Source: a virus
Virus record (IMG/VR): IMGVR_UViG_3300011128_000178
Location: 1-23,084 of that record
DNA: 23,084 nt
Reading direction: 5' to 3' (one strand)
Position 1 is the first letter of the stretch. Each line of letters begins with the position of its first letter. The position numbers were made by a program, and so were the translations under genes. The notes under the pieces were generated by a model, which was given only the letters and a program-made list of their open reading frames with translations, ran no database searches and was not told the origin of the DNA. Of the stretch, positions 20,857-23,084 are shown one piece after another.

Positions 20857-21215
20857 CAGAAGGTCTCCCGGAAATCGTCCTGCGCGAGCGACGTAATTGG
20901 GCCTCCTTTGACCCAGTCGTCGCAGACATGATCCGACGCGCAGACAAACTTGTATATCTGGCAGTAACCCAGATCGCCGGAGTCGTCTTCGAGACAGTCG
21001 AGAATTTCAGTTGTTTGATTGTACGCGCCGCAGTTTCCGCAAAGCTCGGCCGAGCTTTCGGGAGGGTCGCGATAGTCCGCGTCCTCGACAGCGCCTTGCT
21101 TGTTCTTTGCGTTCACGTCCGAGTCCTGTGTCGGGACGGGGCATGAGGACCCTGTCTCGTACTCGTCAACAGGGATTTCTTTGGTCCCCGTTAACGTGAT
21201 CGTGATGCTGACCAT
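20856..21215 (-). CDS. Cysteine-rich putative metal/iron-sulfur protein, 119 aa
   Basis: ATG 21215 shares one base with the portal stop (TAATG) and has GGAGG 8 bases upstream. The N-terminal half is acidic (VSITITLTGTKEIPVDEYET). The C-terminal half packs six cysteines: LCGNCGAYNQ (C-x2-C), then LDCLEDDSG, GYCQIYKF, VCASDHVCDDWVKGG. The C-x2-C...C...GYC...C...C-D-W spacing recalls high-potential iron-sulfur proteins and small zinc-binding domains. It resembles proteins encoded beside portals of marine phages and sometimes annotated HiPIP-like. Metal type cannot be told from sequence. Conserved cysteines in a virion-module protein would be consistent with a structural cluster or redox sensor. 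Confidence 0.78.
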   Translation of the reverse strand: MVSITITLTGTKEIPVDEYETGSSCPVPTQDSDVNAKNKQGAVEDADYRDPPESSAELCGNCGAYNQTTEILDCLEDDSGDLGYCQIYKFVCASDHVCDDWVKGGPITSLAQDDFRETF

Positions 21216-23084
21216 TACTGCGTCCTCCGCATATTCGCCATGGCGACTCGTTGCTGAACATCGATTCGCTCTCTGTTCACAGCGTTTCGATCCCCTGCAA
21301 TCTCCTCTTGGAGCTCAAGACGAGCGGCCTCTCCTGCGGCCTTTTGCTGGAGTTTTTCTCGGTCCAATTCAATCCTCTGCATGTCCGCCATGGCGTCCTG
21401 CGCCAGCTTCTGAGCGTTCAGTTGAAGCTCCTGATTCCGTATTTGAACCAGAGGATCGGCGTTAGGATCGGGTGGTGGAGGAACCATCTGAGACATTACC
21501 TGCTCAAGCAGTTGCGCCTCAACAGTGGAGATGTACCCCTCAAGTTCTGTGGGGTCCGACATCTGTTGCTGAAGCATCATCAACTGTTGCTGCGCGGCAG
21601 GGCCGGGGAGCGCCCCCTGCATCGCCACCTGCTGAAGGTCTTGCATGATTCGCTGGGCCTCTCGCATCACTTGCTCGCGAGCAAGTAGCGCTACGTGCTG
21701 TTGAGTGTGCGCATAGAACAGAGCCGTCACCTGCGGGTCGGTCTGAACCAGCGGGGATTTAGCAGCGAGAATATGTGTTCGAATATGGGCCTCGTGGTTC
21801 TGATCCGGGAAAGCCTGTGCGGGCATCACAAGAACCATCTTGCCGTTCTCCATCGCGGCACTCTCGGGCTGCGGTTGTGGGGGTGGTGGCAGGACCTCGT
21901 CGATGTTCTGAACCTCGAGCGCCTGATACATCCGACGGTACGCCGCGTGCAGGTTGTGCATCTGCGGGTTGGACTGAGCCAGCTGTAGCTGCGTCTGAGC
22001 AAGAGACACACGTTGCGCCATCGAGAAGATGTTCGGGTCGCTGACAGGGATAATGTCGATGCGTCCGTCAAAATCGGACTGGACCACTCCGGGGACCCCA
22101 CCCTCAACCTGATACGGGTAGTTCACTGGAGCGTTCTCCGCGATCACCCGGGCGAGGATTTTGAACTCGTTTTTCTGCGCATAGTGCAGGCGCTTATGAA
22201 TCGCCGACATCACTTTCATGCCGCGCTCAAGCAGAGCCACCGTCGTGCCGACGGGGGCCTCTTGGTTCATGTTGCCCGCCTGCATGTCAGCGACGTTGAC
22301 GAAGCGGCGACCCGCCTCGACCAAGGCGCCCAGCAGTTGAGCCAGCGTTGCCGAAGGTTCTTTGTACGGCAGTGGGATGATTGCGTCACGGATGTTGCCC
22401 CCGGGAGCGTCCATGTCCCGGAACTCTCCGGGCTGCAGGGGTTCATCGCTATCACGGACACGGATGCCTTTGGCCTTGAAACCCGCCGGGAGGTTGGCAA
22501 GTGTGCCTGCGTCGATCAGCTGACGTAAAATCGATGTGGCTGCGCTGCCGATACCACCAACCATGTGAGTCAGCCCGAACCCGTAGAACCCAAGACCCGG
22601 AAGAAACTTGTAATGGGTGAAGTATGGCTTGGCTTTCCGCAGTGGGTCCGCCTCTTCATAGTTGCGACGGATCGAAAGGACAGAGTTTGAGTCTTTGTCA
22701 ATTGTGGCGATATACGGAAGCTTAATCCCCGTGGGGTTGCCTTCCGCGTCTTTGTCCTCGAAGCCCTCAATGTCGAGATCGGCGTGGATTTCGTACACTT
22801 CCCGGATATCGTCTCGGTAGGACTTCGACAGACCTTCGATGCTGTTTACGGCCTTGTCGACAGGGTCGCTGTCGTCATCTGCCGCGAAGGGCAGGTCAAT
22901 GTCTCGGTAGAACCCAGACACCTGCTGTTTGCGCAGGTCATTGTCAGTGATTTTGAGGACATGAGTTATACGTGGGCTCGAGAACAGGTCCGTCGCCGAG
23001 TACGGCACAACGACATCCTGCGCCGGAATGAAACGAGACACCTGACGCCCCATAGTCCCGCTCGGAAGAGCGTCGGGGAGGGAA
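21215..23084 (-). CDS. Portal protein, N-terminus beyond the right edge
   Basis: The frame is open from the right edge, with no stop between it and the first visible ATG at 23053, so the true start lies outside the window; 622 codons are present. The first visible section, PAQDVVVPYSATDLFSSPRI followed by THVLKITDNDLRKQQVSGFY, is internal in this portal family. It continues with KLPYIATIDKDSNSVLSIRR, YFTHYKFLPGLGFYGFGLTH, GSAATSILRQLIDAGTLANL and LLERGMKVMSAIHKRLHYAQ (the long portal stem helix). From about residue 390 the protein becomes Pro/Gln-rich (VLPPPPQPQPESAAM). It ends in long Gln/Glu-rich coiled coils (QQQLMMLQQQMSDP, EKLQQKAAGEAARLELQEE), which probably form the barrel or crown. 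Portals form the dodecameric DNA-entry ring at one capsid vertex. Confidence 0.9.
   Translation of the reverse strand, partial: SLPDALPSGTMGRQVSRFIPAQDVVVPYSATDLFSSPRITHVLKITDNDLRKQQVSGFYRDIDLPFAADDDSDPVDKAVNSIEGLSKSYRDDIREVYEIHADLDIEGFEDKDAEGNPTGIKLPYIATIDKDSNSVLSIRRNYEEADPLRKAKPYFTHYKFLPGLGFYGFGLTHMVGGIGSAATSILRQLIDAGTLANLPAGFKAKGIRVRDSDEPLQPGEFRDMDAPGGNIRDAIIPLPYKEPSATLAQLLGALVEAGRRFVNVADMQAGNMNQEAPVGTTVALLERGMKVMSAIHKRLHYAQKNEFKILARVIAENAPVNYPYQVEGGVPGVVQSDFDGRIDIIPVSDPNIFSMAQRVSLAQTQLQLAQSNPQMHNLHAAYRRMYQALEVQNIDEVLPPPPQPQPESAAMENGKMVLVMPAQAFPDQNHEAHIRTHILAAKSPLVQTDPQVTALFYAHTQQHVALLAREQVMREAQRIMQDLQQVAMQGALPGPAAQQQLMMLQQQMSDPTELEGYISTVEAQLLEQVMSQMVPPPPDPNADPLVQIRNQELQLNAQKLAQDAMADMQRIELDREKLQQKAAGEAARLELQEEIAGDRNAVNRERIDVQQRVAMANMRRTQ

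Noticed and set aside
1-23084. tRNA, rRNA, integrase, attachment site or insertion sequence
   Set aside because: No cloverleaf-like sequence, recombinase motif or terminal inverted repeats were noticed, and nearly all of the window is accounted for by tightly packed virion and lysis genes.

Overview
The window is a continuous block of tailed-bacteriophage virion and lysis genes, all on the minus strand, so transcription runs from position 23084 towards 1. Neither edge falls at a gene boundary. The portal gene is open at the right edge, so its N-terminus is missing. A structural gene is open at the left edge, so its C-terminus is missing. No terminase, replication, integrase, tape-measure, tail-sheath, tail-tube or prohead-protease gene is visible. 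A P22 gp4-like tail accessory protein, an SU10-type adaptor, a large tail-hub protein and no long-tail genes point to a short-tailed (podovirus-like) phage. Moderately high GC, a gene-transfer-agent-like head-spike base protein and the general gene style suggest an alphaproteobacterial host, perhaps a marine Rhodobacterales. The host is an inference, not something the sequence shows.

Head module (about 17.2-23.1 kb): portal, a cysteine-rich putative metal-binding protein, a small coiled-coil protein, a GroES-like co-chaperonin, a putative scaffold, a 154-aa conserved protein, a 211-aa putative head protein and the major capsid protein. The capsid gene ends at a strong UUCG-loop intrinsic terminator (17170..17202), which lies in the only substantial non-coding gap (17099..17228).

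Head-spike and small-protein module (about 13.5-17.1 kb): a 77-aa putative head protein, a GTA-like spike base protein, a 543-aa spike/fibre with a receptor-binding-type C-terminus, a 117-aa unknown, and a run of five very small genes. Four of these five encode Lys/Arg-rich peptides, and one is only 55 codons long. The fifth encodes an 89-aa membrane protein.

Neck and tail module (about 8.3-13.5 kb): P22 gp4-like tail accessory protein, a 100-aa conserved protein, an SU10-type adaptor, a 140-aa virion protein, a 503-aa fibre, a 230-aa beta-rich protein, a tail-assembly-chaperone-like protein and a repeat protein.

Lysis cassette (7.26-8.31 kb), set inside the tail genes: a GH24-type endolysin with a C-terminal membrane anchor, then overlapping inner- and outer-membrane spanin-like genes. 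Beyond it (0-7.25 kb) lie a second fibre whose C-terminal module matches the first fibre, a 275-aa tail protein, a large gp10-like hub protein, a 75-aa protein, and three Ala-, Gln- or Gly-rich low-complexity proteins that look like internal or ejected virion proteins. Two of those three carry in-frame tandem repeats.

Most genes are packed with 1-4 base start/stop overlaps (TAATG, TGATG, ATGA), which implies translational coupling. The patches around 8.75-9.9 kb and 14.9-16.6 kb are visibly more AT-rich than the rest and coincide with likely host-range genes. No tRNA, rRNA, CRISPR array or insertion sequence was seen.
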